64,000 nucleotides of DNA from Psococerastis gibbosa (GCA_963971405.1 OZ020485.1:47737469-47801468), one strand, 5' to 3'; numbered from the stretch's first letter, positions 1-10,989 are shown. Program-made: numbers and translations. Notes: a model not told the origin generated them from the letters alone.

Positions 1-269
1 ATGCTTAGTATATGATCACTCTCGGAAATATAATTGCTACAGACGCCGCAAATAGGATATAATTTTAATCTAAGAGCAGAAATGGACAGCCACAACAGCA
101 GCTTATACGTATACGAGTATAATATAATTTCTACGAAAACAGTAATAAAATAAATATTTATTTAGAAGCATTTTATCAACTTTTATTAAATAATTCTTTA
201 TAGAATCGAGTTTCCCAAACTTAGAAATTGCCTTGAGCATTTTTACTTTTTTTTTAATATTTTTTAAAA

Positions 270-440
270 AAGGTTAATCGCGTACAAACATTTTAATAAA
301 CGTATCCGATTAACTTCTTCAATCGCCTCACTAAGTAACCTACTAGATACTTTTGTCGAGTTACGACACGTCTCCGATCGCAAGGAGTGTAGAGACTCGT
401 ACAAGTACAAGCACGCTACCACCTTGCCAACGAAGTAGCC
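270..440 (-). repeat. tRNA-like SINE copy (SINE-B family)
   Basis: One of six copies in this window (others near 10990, 21525, 40500, 48324 and 48945). Read on the minus strand, the head contains TGGCAACGTGG-like box A sequence (TGGCAAGGTGG in other copies), then a conserved stretch ending in GGAGACGTGTCGTAACTCG. Box B is weak. The tRNA origin is inferred from the box A match and the high copy number. No protein is encoded. Confidence 0.5.
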
Positions 441-452
441 TACTCGTAACTC

Positions 453-728
453 ATGATCACTGACTGCACTGGCGAACGTTCTTTTTCAACATTAAAATTT
501 ATAAAAATGAGTCTAAATCATCTGACTTCGTTGAATACAGAGCATGATTTGAATAAAGAAGTCAATATTGAAAGTGTTATCTCTAAATTTGCCCATATTA
601 AATATAGAAAAGTTTATTTGCAACAGTTTTCTTTTATTTAATACCCTAAACCTTTGAGAAGCTACAGCAAACCAAGGGCCCCTTGAGAGAATTGGCTGCA
701 GGCCCCGTGCTGGCTTAATCCGGCACTG
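453..728 (+). pseudogene. hAT transposase C-terminal remnant with 3' terminal repeat
   Basis: The reading frame 453-641 (62 codons) contains ERSFSTLKFIK followed by LNTEHDLNKEVN. This matches the C-terminal dimerisation region of hAT transposases, where ERSFS.LK.IK is a hallmark. Nothing upstream in frame looks like the catalytic core, so only the tail of the gene survives. Downstream, at 711-728, the sequence ends in AATCCGGCACTG, which fits a hAT 3' terminus (CAGTGCCGGATT when reversed). The same terminus occurs at 63959. Non-functional fragment of a DNA transposon. Confidence 0.65.
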
Positions 729-3141
729 ATGATGATCGAAAAATGAGGCGTTTGAAGAAAAAGAAGATGTATACTAATTAAATCTATTGTATAGGCCTAC
801 TACATAAGTTTTCAAAAAATTTCACACACAACATATAGGATTAGTAGGTACAACGCAGCAGCAATAGTCCGTTCAACTATTTTATGGTCACAGGATGAGC
901 CCTTGTTACACAATGAAGTGTCAATGAGTTGATGAAGGGTAACGGCATAATAAGGATGCAGAAGACATAGGGAACCCACAGCCCACTGCATCACAATGAG
1001 GTTCTGTAGGGACAGTTTTGGTCACTAGGTTCGCTGACGACAAACCGATATCCATATTATTCAAAATGGCCGCCGTTTGCATGTGAAAACTAAGCCCTCA
1101 GCATCTAATTAATTCTTTTAATATTTTTTAAAATATTTTTACTATGCCTGGACCTTATTTCGCTGCATATAATTTAATATATATATTCTCCATGATTTAT
1201 AGAAAAATATCACTTTAAAATAATACGTAATTAAAAATAATTTTAAAATATAGTATTGAGGCTTATGGAAAAATCAACGCTTCGATATCATTGCAACTGG
1301 TGCTGCCACCTACAAAATAAAGTCACAAATGAACCTCATTCGCTATTACAGACATCATGACTACTATTGCCGTGATGATCGGCTTGATCGCCATAAATGA
1401 GGCATTTAAAGAAGAAGAATATGCATAGTATATAGTATCATATATAAGTTTTCAAATAATTTCACACACTACATAAGGTATTGTCATAATTAGTACAACC
1501 CAGTGGCAATAGTCCGTTCATCTATTTTATGGTCACTGGATGAGCCTTTGTTACACGCAGTAAACAGCTAGATTATTATTATTATTAACTTGTGACTACT
1601 TGGAGGGGTTTACAACCCCACGGTCTTTCTCAAGGAACGTTAGAAGAAGACCGCGCGAATGTAAACCCCTCTCGTGAGAGGTCAATCTCAATAATGAGAC
1701 TGTTTAGAGCGTGGAACAAGGGCACATTCTGAGACCGTCAATAGATGAACAGAGTACCAATATATACTGTATACTAAAAAAAAATACACTGAACGTTTTA
1801 GCTCATATTTGAATGCAAAAGCTTGTCTAATCTAAAGCAGAGTTTTACAAGAAATTAAAGAAACGTTAGTTGTTATTTACGCCTGCAGAACTTAACTTAA
1901 GTTATAGGCTATAAAAAATAGATGTGAAATTGCAGTAGAACGTTTACAAATAAGTGTACCATAGCAGAATAATTTTTTTCTGACGATTTTTTATATTAAA
2001 AAAAAAACTAGGCTGCATAGCACTTCTACAATAATATTTTGAACAGTAAAATGTGTTATAAATATAGCCTAGCTTCCCTAATGTACGGGTACCTATGCAG
2101 TAGTTAACCCCATAATTTTTACATAATTAAATATAAGATTTAAAATATGAATTACAAACGGAACCTTCCCAAAAATATGGGAATGACTGACATGAGAATA
2201 ATACTGTAACTAGACTGCTAAAGAATATAATACAACGAGAGATTTATATAACAAAACAAGAGATTTAGAAGTCGCATAAAAATTAAACTATGTATAGGCT
2301 ACATGGTTTAACAACATTCAAAGTGATACCTAGATATAAAAAAATTGAACAATGAGTTCATTTAAAAACAAGTACAGGTCTTCTTAGAAATAACACGGTC
2401 TACAATCCATATAGAAATCTCATCAAATCTTCATCAGGCATGATATGTTTGAAGAAGCATATGTTAGGTACCTCCTCGATAAATAAAATTTACTTTACTT
2501 TACTTTACATTATACATCGATTATTATAGCCTAATAGTCAGCCATGAACTTCTTGTGAATGTTTGACCATGTAACACGGAGAAATAAAGATTAATACAAG
2601 TTAAGGAAATAAAATATTGTTAACAGAAAATTCAACAACCCACGTTTTTTTAAACTGATTTCCAGGCGAAAAATGGATCGTTAAACTATCAGTGAGCTGA
2701 CGTTCTTAGAAGAAATGTTCCCTTCATTTATATCTATAAATATTGTGTGTGGTAGGCCTAGTTATTTTACACCGTTTGGCCACAGTTTTATTTAGATTTA
2801 CCACACTTATGGACAGTATTTTCACTTCTTCCATAGCTGTGCTGGCGAAACTGTCTCAAATAATTTAGTGCCGGCTATACTGTTTCCAAACGTAGAGGGG
2901 AAAATTTTCTTCTGTAAGAACGTGATTTCTTTGATGTAAAATATTTCGAACAAAAAATATACATTGGGTTGTACGGTTGTTACGAATAAAATACAAGCTA
3001 TATTGTTAAAATACGTTATCAAGTAAAATAATCTAGTCCATTAAAAAAAAATAAAACAGGTCAGACACATATTTTAGAACCCACCAGACCTCTGGGGAGG
3101 AAGAGGTCTGCTATTCACATCCGAAATTCACGTAGGCTTTT
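729..3141. other. Duplicon A, 3' flank of gene copy 1; no gene seen
   Basis: Non-coding DNA that aligns by eye with 12498-13735 in duplicon B: shared stretches near 2560-2640, 2760-3020 and 13200-13700. It holds an internal direct duplication: 728-915 resembles 1373-1570, both with CAATAGTCCGTTCA and TTTTATGGTCAC. A hairpin-bearing insert of about 170 bp lies near 1590-1760 and is absent at the matching place in B (about 12690). Another insert at about 2434-2515 ends in (TTTAC)n, suggesting a retroelement 3' tail. The short open frames at 812-994 and 2822-3022 are not supported as genes. Confidence 0.5.
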
Positions 3142-3283
3142 GGCGGGGTTTCTACATACGTCAATGGTCAATGGTAAATATGGTTTTGACGTGGTAGCAG
3201 ACATTTTTAGTATGTCTTTAATGCCTGCTAAAACGTCAATACCACATTTACCATTGACCATTGACGTATGTGGAAACTCCACC
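3142..3283. mobile_element. Hairpin MITE, Harbinger-like (142 bp)
   Basis: A near-perfect hairpin. The left arm begins GGCGGGGTTTCTACATACG and the right arm ends CGTATGTGGAAACTCCACC. Arms carry the family motif ACGTCAATGGTCAATGG. Close relatives lie at 8412-8553, 15845-15986 and 17099-17422. It has no coding capacity, so it must have been moved in trans. Family assignment rests on the 3-bp target duplications seen at better-preserved copies. Confidence 0.8.
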
Positions 3284-3378
3284 TATAGGCGACGCCACTT
3301 TGACGTAACATTTGCGGAGCTTCCTCCACTACAGAGGCACTTGGCATGGGCTCCCGCCACGACGAAGCCACATAAGGG

Positions 3379-3612
3379 CAGTGGCGGCGCTAGAAATTTT
3401 AAGGCGGGGGGGCCATGGGGGGCATAACTTCTATCCGGGGGGGCCAATGAAAAAACGAAACATTTTTCATTGGGAGTAGGTATGCGGTTCAATAATTCTC
3501 CAATTTAACAACATGTAAAATATCTGAAAAGTGGGGGGGGGCCACGGAGGGGCCGGAGAAACTGTTGGGGGGGGGGCAGGCCCCCTCGGGCACCCCCGTA
3601 GCGCCGCCACTG
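3379..3612. mobile_element. hAT-like MITE, 234 bp, with 8-bp target duplication
   Basis: Begins CAGTGGCGGCGCTA and ends TAGCGCCGCCACTG. It is flanked on both sides by CATAAGGG (3371-3378 and 3613-3620), an 8-bp duplication typical of hAT elements. The paralogous place in duplicon B (about 13782-13790, CACATTAGGGTG) is empty, confirming insertion after the duplication. It contains long G and C runs and no coding capacity. Confidence 0.9.
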
Positions 3613-3735
3613 CATAAGGGTGGCTCTGCTACTCCTTCTGAGCTACATTGCGAAAGGTGCTGCAATTCCACAAATTCTGGCCGGGATGTGCTGATGTTGT
3701 TGGGAGCCATGTTTCTCTTTCTCGACGTCACCCCT
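3613..3735 (-). pseudogene. Remnant of the family C-terminal tail downstream of gene 1
   Basis: On the minus strand this stretch aligns by eye with the segment of gene copy 3 that begins at EEEEQLGSQHQ and with its final tail (24880-24990). Nucleotide landmarks are TTGGGAGCCATG and CTACTCCTTCTGAGC. It lies about 700 bp past the stop of gene 1, so it is either a decayed 3' end or a separate unrecognised exon. Unlike the flanks of copies 2 and 5, it lacks a clear decapeptide unit. Confidence 0.5.
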
Positions 3736-4448
3736 AAGGCGCTGCACTTATTTCGAAGTTAACATAATATTGTATATAGGAATTTGATAATCAGCACGCA
3801 AATGATAGACACTGTATAGGCTACATATACTCGTAGGTAGGTGACAGGTGAAAGGAGATTACAGCGCATTAAGAGCGTACGTTCCGTTGGAAATAGGTAC
3901 CCCAACATCCGTTGTTTTTACCTTAGACCATGTAATACTGTATATGGTCTAAGGTTTTTACTCATTTTTACTTATTATTTTTTATTTAATTAATAAAGCA
4001 AGATTTTAAATATTTTGTTCATTTAAGTTCTAGAAGACAATTTTATACATCATATAATAAAATAAAGCTTAGGCCTATATTTAAATTTCTGTGCCATAGA
4101 ATTTTCATAAAATGATTTAACGCTAAAATTTTGCGTATATCCTAATATGAAACCATGAAAAAACTACAAAGCCAAAAATTCCACAACTTAAGTTAACCAA
4201 TATTTTTTTATAAATTTTAATTATTTGAGCTTGTTGCTGACCACTTCCTCCACAAAATGATCAGTGGTCATGTGCTCAGGCCAAGACAAGATTGGGCTGT
4301 CGTGCCACGGCGTTTCTTGTTTTTCATAATAATTTGCTTAGTTAATTACATAAAAAATAAGAAGTATTAAAATTCGGGCTGATAATTTTCCTACGTGACA
4401 CGTAGGTACACTCTTAATAAAGAATTATAATCAAATGCTGATATTTAA
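3736..4448. other. AT-rich 3' flank of gene 1; no gene seen
   Basis: AT-rich non-coding sequence. Parts of it resemble stretches around 15300-15680 that lie on the 5' side of gene 2 (for example the motif TTTAATTAATAAAGCA), so this spacer has been reshuffled between duplicons. No open frame or RNA gene is supported. Confidence 0.4.
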
Positions 4449-5432
4449 TTATGATACGTGTAATCTGCCGTGGGCATTATAGTTTGCCAAAATCGCATCA
4501 CACTTTTTCTTAACGTCAACAGCACTATTTTTGACTATCAAACGAACTAGATTATCTTTTATCAAGGGCATTAAACAACCAGAAGAGATAGCGATCCTGA
4601 ATCTTGGGCATAAGTCACCTATCGTGGCCAACCGTCTCATGGCGTTGGCAGAAAAAAATTTTCTTATTTTAACGTCAGACGGCCACCCAGCCGCATCTTT
4701 GACTTGAGTCATGATACGTGCGTCCTCCGCGTGGTTGTACTCATCAGTCTTTCCAGAATAGAAATACAACGTTGCTACGTGACGGTTGTACAGAAGAGAT
4801 TCCTCGTTAAAAACAGACTCGGGATATGTGTAATTGCAGGGGTAATTGGTTATGCTGGGATAGTCCACTGATGACGAAAATGCCGCCATCATTTGCGGCA
4901 AATAAGCACTTTTGCTTGTCAGGTACCACAGTGAAATGAGTATACCATAACCTAGTTTGTTGACAACGTCTTGCTGTATCATGGCCGATTCCTCCTCGAA
5001 TGAGCCTCGGAGGAATTCATAGGCACTCTCCACATTGCCAGGAATTAAATGAGTTAAACGTTGCATTTCCATTAATTTCGGGCACGCACAAAGATTTTGA
5101 TGTTTTCCCATCGTATATTTCGGGTACTTTGGTGTAATTCCAAGTGCTTTCAGTTTGTCTTGGACTCGTCTGACATACGGAAGAAGGGTCAGCTTAGCAT
5201 GAACAGCGCATTGGATAAGACTCAGCACAACTTCGCAAGTCTTCCTCACAACGATAACAGTTTCCTTGATAGTTCCTTCAGCATCTTTCTCGATTTTCCA
5301 GTGACCGCTATACTTCGAATTCCTGGTTATATGGAAAATGAATTGCTCCAGAGCATCATTCCTTTCCCATTTCGATTCCCTGATGACAATGTCAACATTT
5401 TCATCCAATATTATTTCTTCGAACGATGTCAT
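4449..5432 (-). CDS. Gene family copy 1, unknown function (327 aa)
   Basis: The function is not recognised. The start chosen is the Met of MTSFEEIILDEN, because the other copies begin MASFEE or MAHFDE at the same place; an in-frame Met 16 codons upstream has no counterpart. The core is intact: an N-terminal block (EQFIFHITRNSKYSGHWKI), IPGNVESAYEFLRGSFEEE, LGYGILISLWYLTSKSAYLP, NYPCNYTYPESVFNEESLL and AGWPSDVKIRKFFSANAMRRLA. No signal peptide or membrane span is evident; the protein looks mainly helical. It stops soon after the core, shorter than copies 3 and 5. In the 5' leader, CATTTCAG (acceptor AG at 5463-5464) is a likely 3' splice site about 30 bases before the ATG. Gene 2 is its closest relative. 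Most likely a lineage-specific host gene. Confidence 0.8.
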   Translation of the reverse strand: MTSFEEIILDENVDIVIRESKWERNDALEQFIFHITRNSKYSGHWKIEKDAEGTIKETVIVVRKTCEVVLSLIQCAVHAKLTLLPYVRRVQDKLKALGITPKYPKYTMGKHQNLCACPKLMEMQRLTHLIPGNVESAYEFLRGSFEEESAMIQQDVVNKLGYGILISLWYLTSKSAYLPQMMAAFSSSVDYPSITNYPCNYTYPESVFNEESLLYNRHVATLYFYSGKTDEYNHAEDARIMTQVKDAAGWPSDVKIRKFFSANAMRRLATIGDLCPRFRIAISSGCLMPLIKDNLVRLIVKNSAVDVKKKCDAILANYNAHGRLHVS

Positions 5433-5462
5433 GGCTTGTTTATATATATAATGTGGAGCCTC

Positions 5463-5475
5463 CTGAAATGTTATG
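5463..5475 (-). promoter_or_regulatory. Candidate 3' splice site in the 5' leader of gene 1
   Basis: The minus strand reads ATAACATTTCAG followed by GAGGCTCC, about 30 bases before the chosen ATG. Copies 2, 3 and 5 keep an acceptor-like sequence at the same place, which implies a spliced leader exon upstream. The leader exon itself was not located. Confidence 0.5.
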
Positions 5476-5541
5476 GACACACGATAAAGTATACCATGTA
5501 ATGTAGCCTACCTAATTAGTTGAGATCTGGCGGATCTGAGG

Positions 5542-5723
5542 CAAGAGCGGATCCATCAGAAAACTTGGGGGGGGGGGGGGGGGGTGACTAGTTGTAAGTT
5601 TAAATGGTAATTTTTTTGTTGAAAATTTGAGTTTTTGAGTATTAAAAAAAAAAAAAAAAAAATACTATCATATGAATGTCATGTGGTCATGACCCCCTGA
5701 CCCCTCCTGTGGATCCGCCATTG
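5542..5723. mobile_element. hAT-like MITE, GGATCC-end family (182 bp)
   Basis: Ends contain GCGGATCC and GGATCCGCCATTG. It is flanked by ATCTGAGG and ATCTGATG (7 of 8 bases match). Duplicon B at about 15208-15225 is the empty site. Runs of G and A lie inside. Relatives are at 17535-17743, 31779-31961 and about 42230-42403. Confidence 0.8.
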
Positions 5724-5915
5724 ATCTGATGTCAATTCCTTATAGGATTGTAAAATAAGGTTGATAATAGTAATATATTTAACAACAATTGATTTGCACC
5801 CGAACTTAGTTAACTTAAGTTAACATTGTGTCACTGATAAGCCTTTGATACTTTCAATACATTACAATATACTCTCATGACAATTATTGTTATTTTGTAC
5901 ACATTTTCACATTAA

Positions 5916-5917
<2 letters not shown>

Positions 5918-5960
<43 letters not shown>
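5918..5960. repeat. (AT)n microsatellite
   Basis: An alternating AT tract in the 5' flank of gene 1, near the border with a LINE remnant. Confidence 0.9.
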
Positions 5961-5962
<2 letters not shown>

Positions 5963-6240
5963 TATAGAGGGATCATCAATGAGGTGTCATAAAATGAGAG
6001 GAATAAAACTCGGCTGGTCGGGGTACGTCCAGACTCCAGAGGAGATATGAACCGTCTTTATTAAAGCGAATCCAAAACATGGCCCTCCGAGGACATCGCC
6101 CCGAGGAAGACCACGACCTGAGGACTCTTGCAATAAACAGAGAAGACGCTCCGAACAGAGTCAACCCTCAATCCTTGTGGACTAAGGCGACGTTAAAGTA
6201 AAAGTAAAAGAAAGTACCTAAATTATGTGTATAAAGTTGG
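5960..6240 (+). mobile_element. LINE 3'-end remnant (reverse transcriptase C-terminus)
   Basis: Short coding-like stretches resemble the C-terminal tail of LINE reverse transcriptases (basic GR.P.GR.R-like segments and a short W/L-rich end). The remnant finishes with a repeated GTAAAAGTAAAAG tail at about 6195-6215. Two paralogous copies lie near 16000-17500 and 20460-21215, both cut by later MITEs. No intact frame. Confidence 0.5.
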
Positions 6241-6841
6241 AGGTAGTTACTAACATCGCACATCCAGTTTGGCCACAGGTTTGAAATGCAGGCTATATAA
6301 ACAACACCATATTATATAGGCCTACTATAGGTTTACCCGTGGGCGTATTCAAGTATCGCCCCCCCCCCCCCATCCCAGATGTCACTAAGATTTACCCCAT
6401 GACAAGCCTTGTCAGCTAATTATGAAGAAAATTAATCGCCATCAAATGCCGCTGCCGCTGCGTATAGTAGCCGTTTTAATAACTCAAAATTATTTGTTAA
6501 ACTTTTTTTTTTGGCCCTACACCAAAAATATAATATTTATTCTCAAAATTGTGCAGCGTCTAAAATATTTTTAGTTTAAAGTGGCTATCATATTTCATAG
6601 ATTATAATTATAATTATAATATAAGATGCCTATAAACCGAAAAGTTTGGCATGACCGATTCGCTCTTAATAAAATTAGTAACCATTGCATATATCGTAGG
6701 TACTTTGTTGCTCCCACGTTTTATGTTAAATTATTTCAGAAAAATTATGATTATAACCTTTTAGTATTCAAAGTATAAGAATTAAAATTTCGAGTCACTG
6801 TCCAGCACTGATTAGCACACACACTCACAGAAAACAGCAAC
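6241..6841. other. Duplicon A sequence with empty sites; no gene seen
   Basis: Homologous to 17500-18480 and 20170-20400. It serves as an empty-site reference: GTTACTAACATC (about 6247) is the unoccupied target of the MITE at 17535-17743, and GTCACTAAGATTT (about 6381) is the unoccupied target of the MITE at 17885-18371. A C run lies at 6360-6371. Confidence 0.7.
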
Positions 6842-6954
6842 ATGATTGTCGAAGGAAAGCTTTGTCTTACTCTGAACAAAATGAAACTTGTACCTATGGT
6901 CATCCCGGTTCAGAACATGCCTGTCATATTTATTGCCTATTTATACGTAGGTAG

Positions 6955-7620
6955 TACCTATATGGAAAGATTTGTGATGGTCGAAATGTTCAATTTCGGG
7001 ATTTCAGTGGAGTTACACATTCTGAGGTCCCAGGAACCCAAAAAAGTGTTTTATACGAATTGTCTGTTTGTCTGTCAGCCTGTCGGTTTGTCAATTTCCG
7101 TGCAAACTATTCTCGGTGGATTTTGATGAAATTTGGTATGTAAGTTCACAAAAATCATGCCTCAGGATTTTTTAAAAAAATATTTTGAGATAACTCAATA
7201 GGAGATTTTACCCCAAAAAGGTTCCACAAAAAACGGCTAAAAAAATGTTTCTATAAAATGTCTCCAACGATTTCTTTTAAAATCACATATAGACCTATTT
7301 TAGTTTTATTAATGTAAGCAACACGCAATGGGTTGCTTATTGCCTCTTGATACTTTTGGGGGTAAAAAGGAAAAGAAATTAAACAATTTTCATGAAAAAT
7401 TACTAAAAATAATTTTTCTGTGGAACCTTTCAAGTGAAGCTTTCTCACTTCAGGTATGTTTTAGGTGTTAAATAGATTAACAAAACTGAACCGGTTGCTT
7501 ACCCAAACAGAGATTTGGTTTTGAAAAACAATAAATAGTTTTTGAAGAATTAATAAGACATCTGTTCATGCATTGCATAGCGCAGCATACTGCCACCAAC
7601 ATCATTACCTGCCACTACTA
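6955..7620 (+). repeat. 0.85-kb non-coding repeat, old diverged copy
   Basis: Shares with the copies at 16115-16960 and 18660-19490 the ordered landmarks GTGATGGTCGAAAT, GAGGTCCCAGGAACCCAAAAA, a run of TCTG units, GGATTTTGATGAAATTTGG and ATGTTTTAGGTGTTAAAT. It is more diverged than the others. No coding potential. Confidence 0.75.
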
Positions 7621-7984
7621 CTGTTTTATATCGTATTATATTAGTCTGCGCATTCTTGAATATGCAATCGTTTCAACAATAAATTCATAGGCGTAAATAA
7701 AGGGGTCCTACTAGCCCCCCCCCCCCCCAGAGGCACCCGTAGCCCCCTAGGATTTCTGGTGACAAAGACATTATAGAAACTAAATGCATAGTATCAAAGA
7801 AACGAAAGGGAAATTAATTCTTAGTATGCTTATTTTACATGAAACACATGAAAAAAATCAACATATTGACCAAGTACATTCACAAAAAATATATTACTCA
7901 AAATTCCTAAAACGCCAACCCTTCAAACCTATTTTTTAAAAAAAATTCTACGGGGGAACCTCGGGCCCTCTTCAGTGGTGGGTT
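7621..7984. other. Intergenic sequence with a C run; no gene seen
   Basis: Contains a short G/C-run segment at about 7690-7760 (AGGCGTAAATAAAGGGG then a long C run) that resembles one end of a hAT-like MITE. I see no matching second end and no gene. Confidence 0.4.
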
Positions 7985-8012
7985 TATTCGTCGGTAAAAT
8001 CTCAACTGTATT

Positions 8013-8290
8013 GCTTGCAAAATGCGTGAAACCTCACTAATTTGGGCCTATTTATCAATGTTTATTTTCTCCGGTGGGACTCCCGCCCCCCCCCCTTACT
8101 CCAGGGTATAATATGCGTATAACCTCACTAATTTGGGCCCATTCATCCATTTTTATTTTCTCCGGGGGGACTCCCGCCCCCCCCCCCCTTTCTCAAGGGT
8201 ATTATATGCGTAAAACTTCTCTAATTAGGGCCTATTTATCTATTTTTCTCCGGGGGGGGGGGGCCCTTTTCTCCAGGGTGTAGGATGTGT
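8013..8290. repeat. Minisatellite, about 3 units of about 95 bp
   Basis: Three consecutive units share CCTCACTAATTTGGGCC, then TTTATTTTCTCCGG, a GGGACTCCCGCC segment, a homopolymer C run and CAGGGTATAATATGCG. The C/G run differs in length in each unit. Confidence 0.8.
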
Positions 8291-8411
8291 ATTGGTACTT
8301 GGAAGTTGAATGCATAGGTTCTAATTTTAGGCCCCCTCCGAGAGAAATGTCTAAATCCGCGCCTGGTACCGCCATTCAGAACAGGTTCAGCAATTTGGCC
8401 ATCTTGCATAA

Positions 8412-8553
8412 GGCGGGGTTTCCACATACGTCAATGGTCAATGAGAAATATGGTTTTGACGTGGTAGCAGACATTTTTAGTGTGTCTTTAATGTCTGCTA
8501 AAACGTCAATTTCATGTTTCTCATTGACCATTGACATATGTGGAAACCCCGCC
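8412..8553. mobile_element. Hairpin MITE, Harbinger-like (142 bp)
   Basis: Begins GGCGGGGTTTCCACATACG and ends GGAAACCCCGCC. The flanks are TAA on the left and TAT on the right. Both arms carry the same variant (CAATGAGAAA) where the copy at 3142 carries CAATGGTAAA, so the two arms have changed together. Confidence 0.85.
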
Positions 8554-9066
8554 TATTGAGAATGAGACGACTAGGTCGCTGAGCGTGTCAAAACTCGCAT
8601 CAAAATTTCAGGAGACTAAAAACATTTTGAAAATTTTGAATACGAAAGTTAACTTTTTAATTTTTTTTTTGTTTTACTGAACTTGAGTAGGCCTAGTATA
8701 GTGTACACATAATGTATTTCATACTCATAAAAAAGAAGAAAATTTAAATAATAAAAAAGTCATGTATAATTTACTAGGCAGACTTTAGAAGTGAATGAGT
8801 AATGAATCAAAGTCTTCCCAGAAATTTTGGGAATTTACGCCAATGAATCAATTTATTGCCTTGGGATAAGGAAACTTTAAATTTATACCAGAACCAAAAT
8901 GTAACCCCCAGACAATTATTTACCAAGGAACTATTACAGTATCTATCCTAATTGGTAAATATATATAAATATATGTTCGGGGTGACTCGCACCAGTTCTA
9001 TTAATATTAAATTTAAAATGTATTGCATGCTGGTGGCTTTTCAAAAATAATCATTATAGGCCTAGA
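8554..9066. other. AT-rich spacer; no gene seen
   Basis: Low-complexity AT-rich sequence. I find no open frame, RNA gene or repeat end that I can support. Confidence 0.4.
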
Positions 9067-9089
9067 TCATATAATAATAAATAAATAAA

Positions 9090-9957
9090 GAACCGGTCCG
9101 AGTTTACTCGAACATGCTTTCCAATTTATCAAAATTAGTAGATAGAGAAAATGAGTAATTTCATGGTAAATAATTTTCCTATGGTTAAATTTCCGATATC
9201 TCGGGGGGAGGGGGGGGGTTGTCCACCTGACGTCACTGGAGGTGAGGTAAATTCTAGATAGGTCAGACCAACACATTACCACACAGCAATACTAGCAGGG
9301 CACGCAATGCATTTGAGCGTGAATTTTCTATCATTTTTTCAAAAAAAAAAATTTTTTTCTTTTTACAAAACCAAATACTTTTCTGGGAAAGCAACCTGTC
9401 CGGTTTCGTTACTCAATTTAACACCTAAAACATGCCTTAAGGTATCGATAGAAAGGTTTCGCAGAAAAATTATTTTTTAGTCATTTTTCATTAAAATTTA
9501 GTTATTTTTATTTTTTTACCCCCAGAAGCAACCTATCAAGGGGCAAGCGACCCCCCAAATTTCGTTCATATTAATAACGACTACAATATTTGTGAATTTA
9601 AAAGAAATCATTGGAGCCGTTTTTGAGAAATAATTTTTTTAGAAGTTTTTTTGGAGTTTTTTGAGAATAAAACCCCCCCAAATTAAGTTAGCCCCAAATA
9701 AAAAAAATTGTTCCGAGGCATGATTTTTGGGAACCTACACGCCGAATTTCATCAAGATCGACCGAGTAGTATGCCCGGAAATCGACGCACAGACAGACAG
9801 ACAGACAGAACGACAGACCGAACGACAGACAGACAGACAGACATTTCGTAAAAACCACTTGGGACCTTAAAACGTGTAAATCCGTTGAAATCTCGGAATC
9901 GAAAATTTCGATCGTCACAAAGCTTTCCTTACTATATACTACGAATAAATTGGAAAG
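9090..9957 (-). repeat. 0.85-kb non-coding repeat, first of a direct tandem pair
   Basis: Starts AAAGAACCGGTCCGAGTTTA and ends AAATTGGAAAGCAATAAA. GCTTTCCAATTTAT lies inverted near both ends (about 14 bp). Just inside one end CGAGTTTACTCG can form a small hairpin. An internal CAGA-unit run is at about 9790-9842. It is joined directly to the second copy by AATAAATAAAG. Type unknown: it encodes nothing and matches no class I can name with confidence. Confidence 0.8.
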
Positions 9958-9962
9958 CAATA

Positions 9963-10823
9963 AATAAAGAACCGGTCCGAGTTCACTCGAACATGCTTTC
10001 CAATTTATCAAAATTATTAGACAGAGAAAATAAGTAATTTTATGGCAAATATTTTTCCTATGGTTAAATTTCCGATATCTCGGGGGGGGGGGGGCGGTTG
10101 TCCACCTGACGTCACTGGAAGTGAGGTAAATTCTCGATAGGTCAAACAAACACATTAATTACCACACAGCAATAATGGCAGGGCATGCAATGCATTTGAA
10201 CGCGAATTTTCTATCATTTTTTTCAAAAAATAATTTTTTGGGCAAAACCAAATATTTTTTTGGGAAAGCAACCTATCCGGTTTCGTTACTCAATTTAACA
10301 CCTAAAACATGCTTGAAGGTAGAAATCATCGATAGAAAGGTTTCGCATTTTTTAGTCATTTTTTCATTAAAATTTAGTTATTTTTATTTTTTTACCCCCA
10401 GAAGCAAACTATCAAGGGGCAAGCGACCCCCCGCATTTTGTCAACATTAATAACGACTACAATCTACGAGAATTTAAAAGAAATCGTTGGAGCCGTTTTT
10501 GAGAAATAATTTTTTTAGACGTTTTTTTAGAGTTTTTTGAAAATAAAACCCCCCAAATTGAGTTAGCCCCACCCAAAAAAAAAAAAAAATGGTACTGAGG
10601 TATGATTTTTGTGAACCTACATGCCAAATTTCACTCAAATCCACTGAGTAGTTTGCCCGGAAATCGACGAACAGACAGACAGACCGACAGACAGACATTT
10701 TGTAAAAACCACTTTTTTGGGTTCCTGGGACCTCAAAACGTGTAAATCCATTGAAATCTCGGAATCGAAAATTTCAACCGTCACAAAGCTTTCCTTATAC
10801 TACGTATAAATTGGAAAGCAATA
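9963..10823 (-). repeat. 0.85-kb non-coding repeat, second of a direct tandem pair
   Basis: Same orientation and landmarks as the preceding copy. The CAGA-unit run is shorter (about 10673-10697). Long stretches are nearly identical to the first copy, which suggests recent tandem duplication or insertion next to a relative. Confidence 0.8.
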
Positions 10824-10989
10824 AATAAATAAAATATATAGGTACGATCACGTATAATGGTAACCGTATGGTAACCTACGGTATGGACAACAAAGGCTTT
10901 CCCGGCCATAGTCGGATGAATCCTGACTAATGAGCCGTGGAATTCTGAAAGGTTAACCCGGATTCCACTGCTTCTTATATTATTTTTAT

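Noticed and set aside
2822-3022. Small conserved gene with a partner at 13503-13712
   Set aside because: The similarity is that of the whole duplicated flank and does not favour codon positions.
9782-9842. CAGA-unit run as an independent microsatellite locus
   Set aside because: The run is an internal part of the 0.85-kb repeat and recurs at the same place in each copy.
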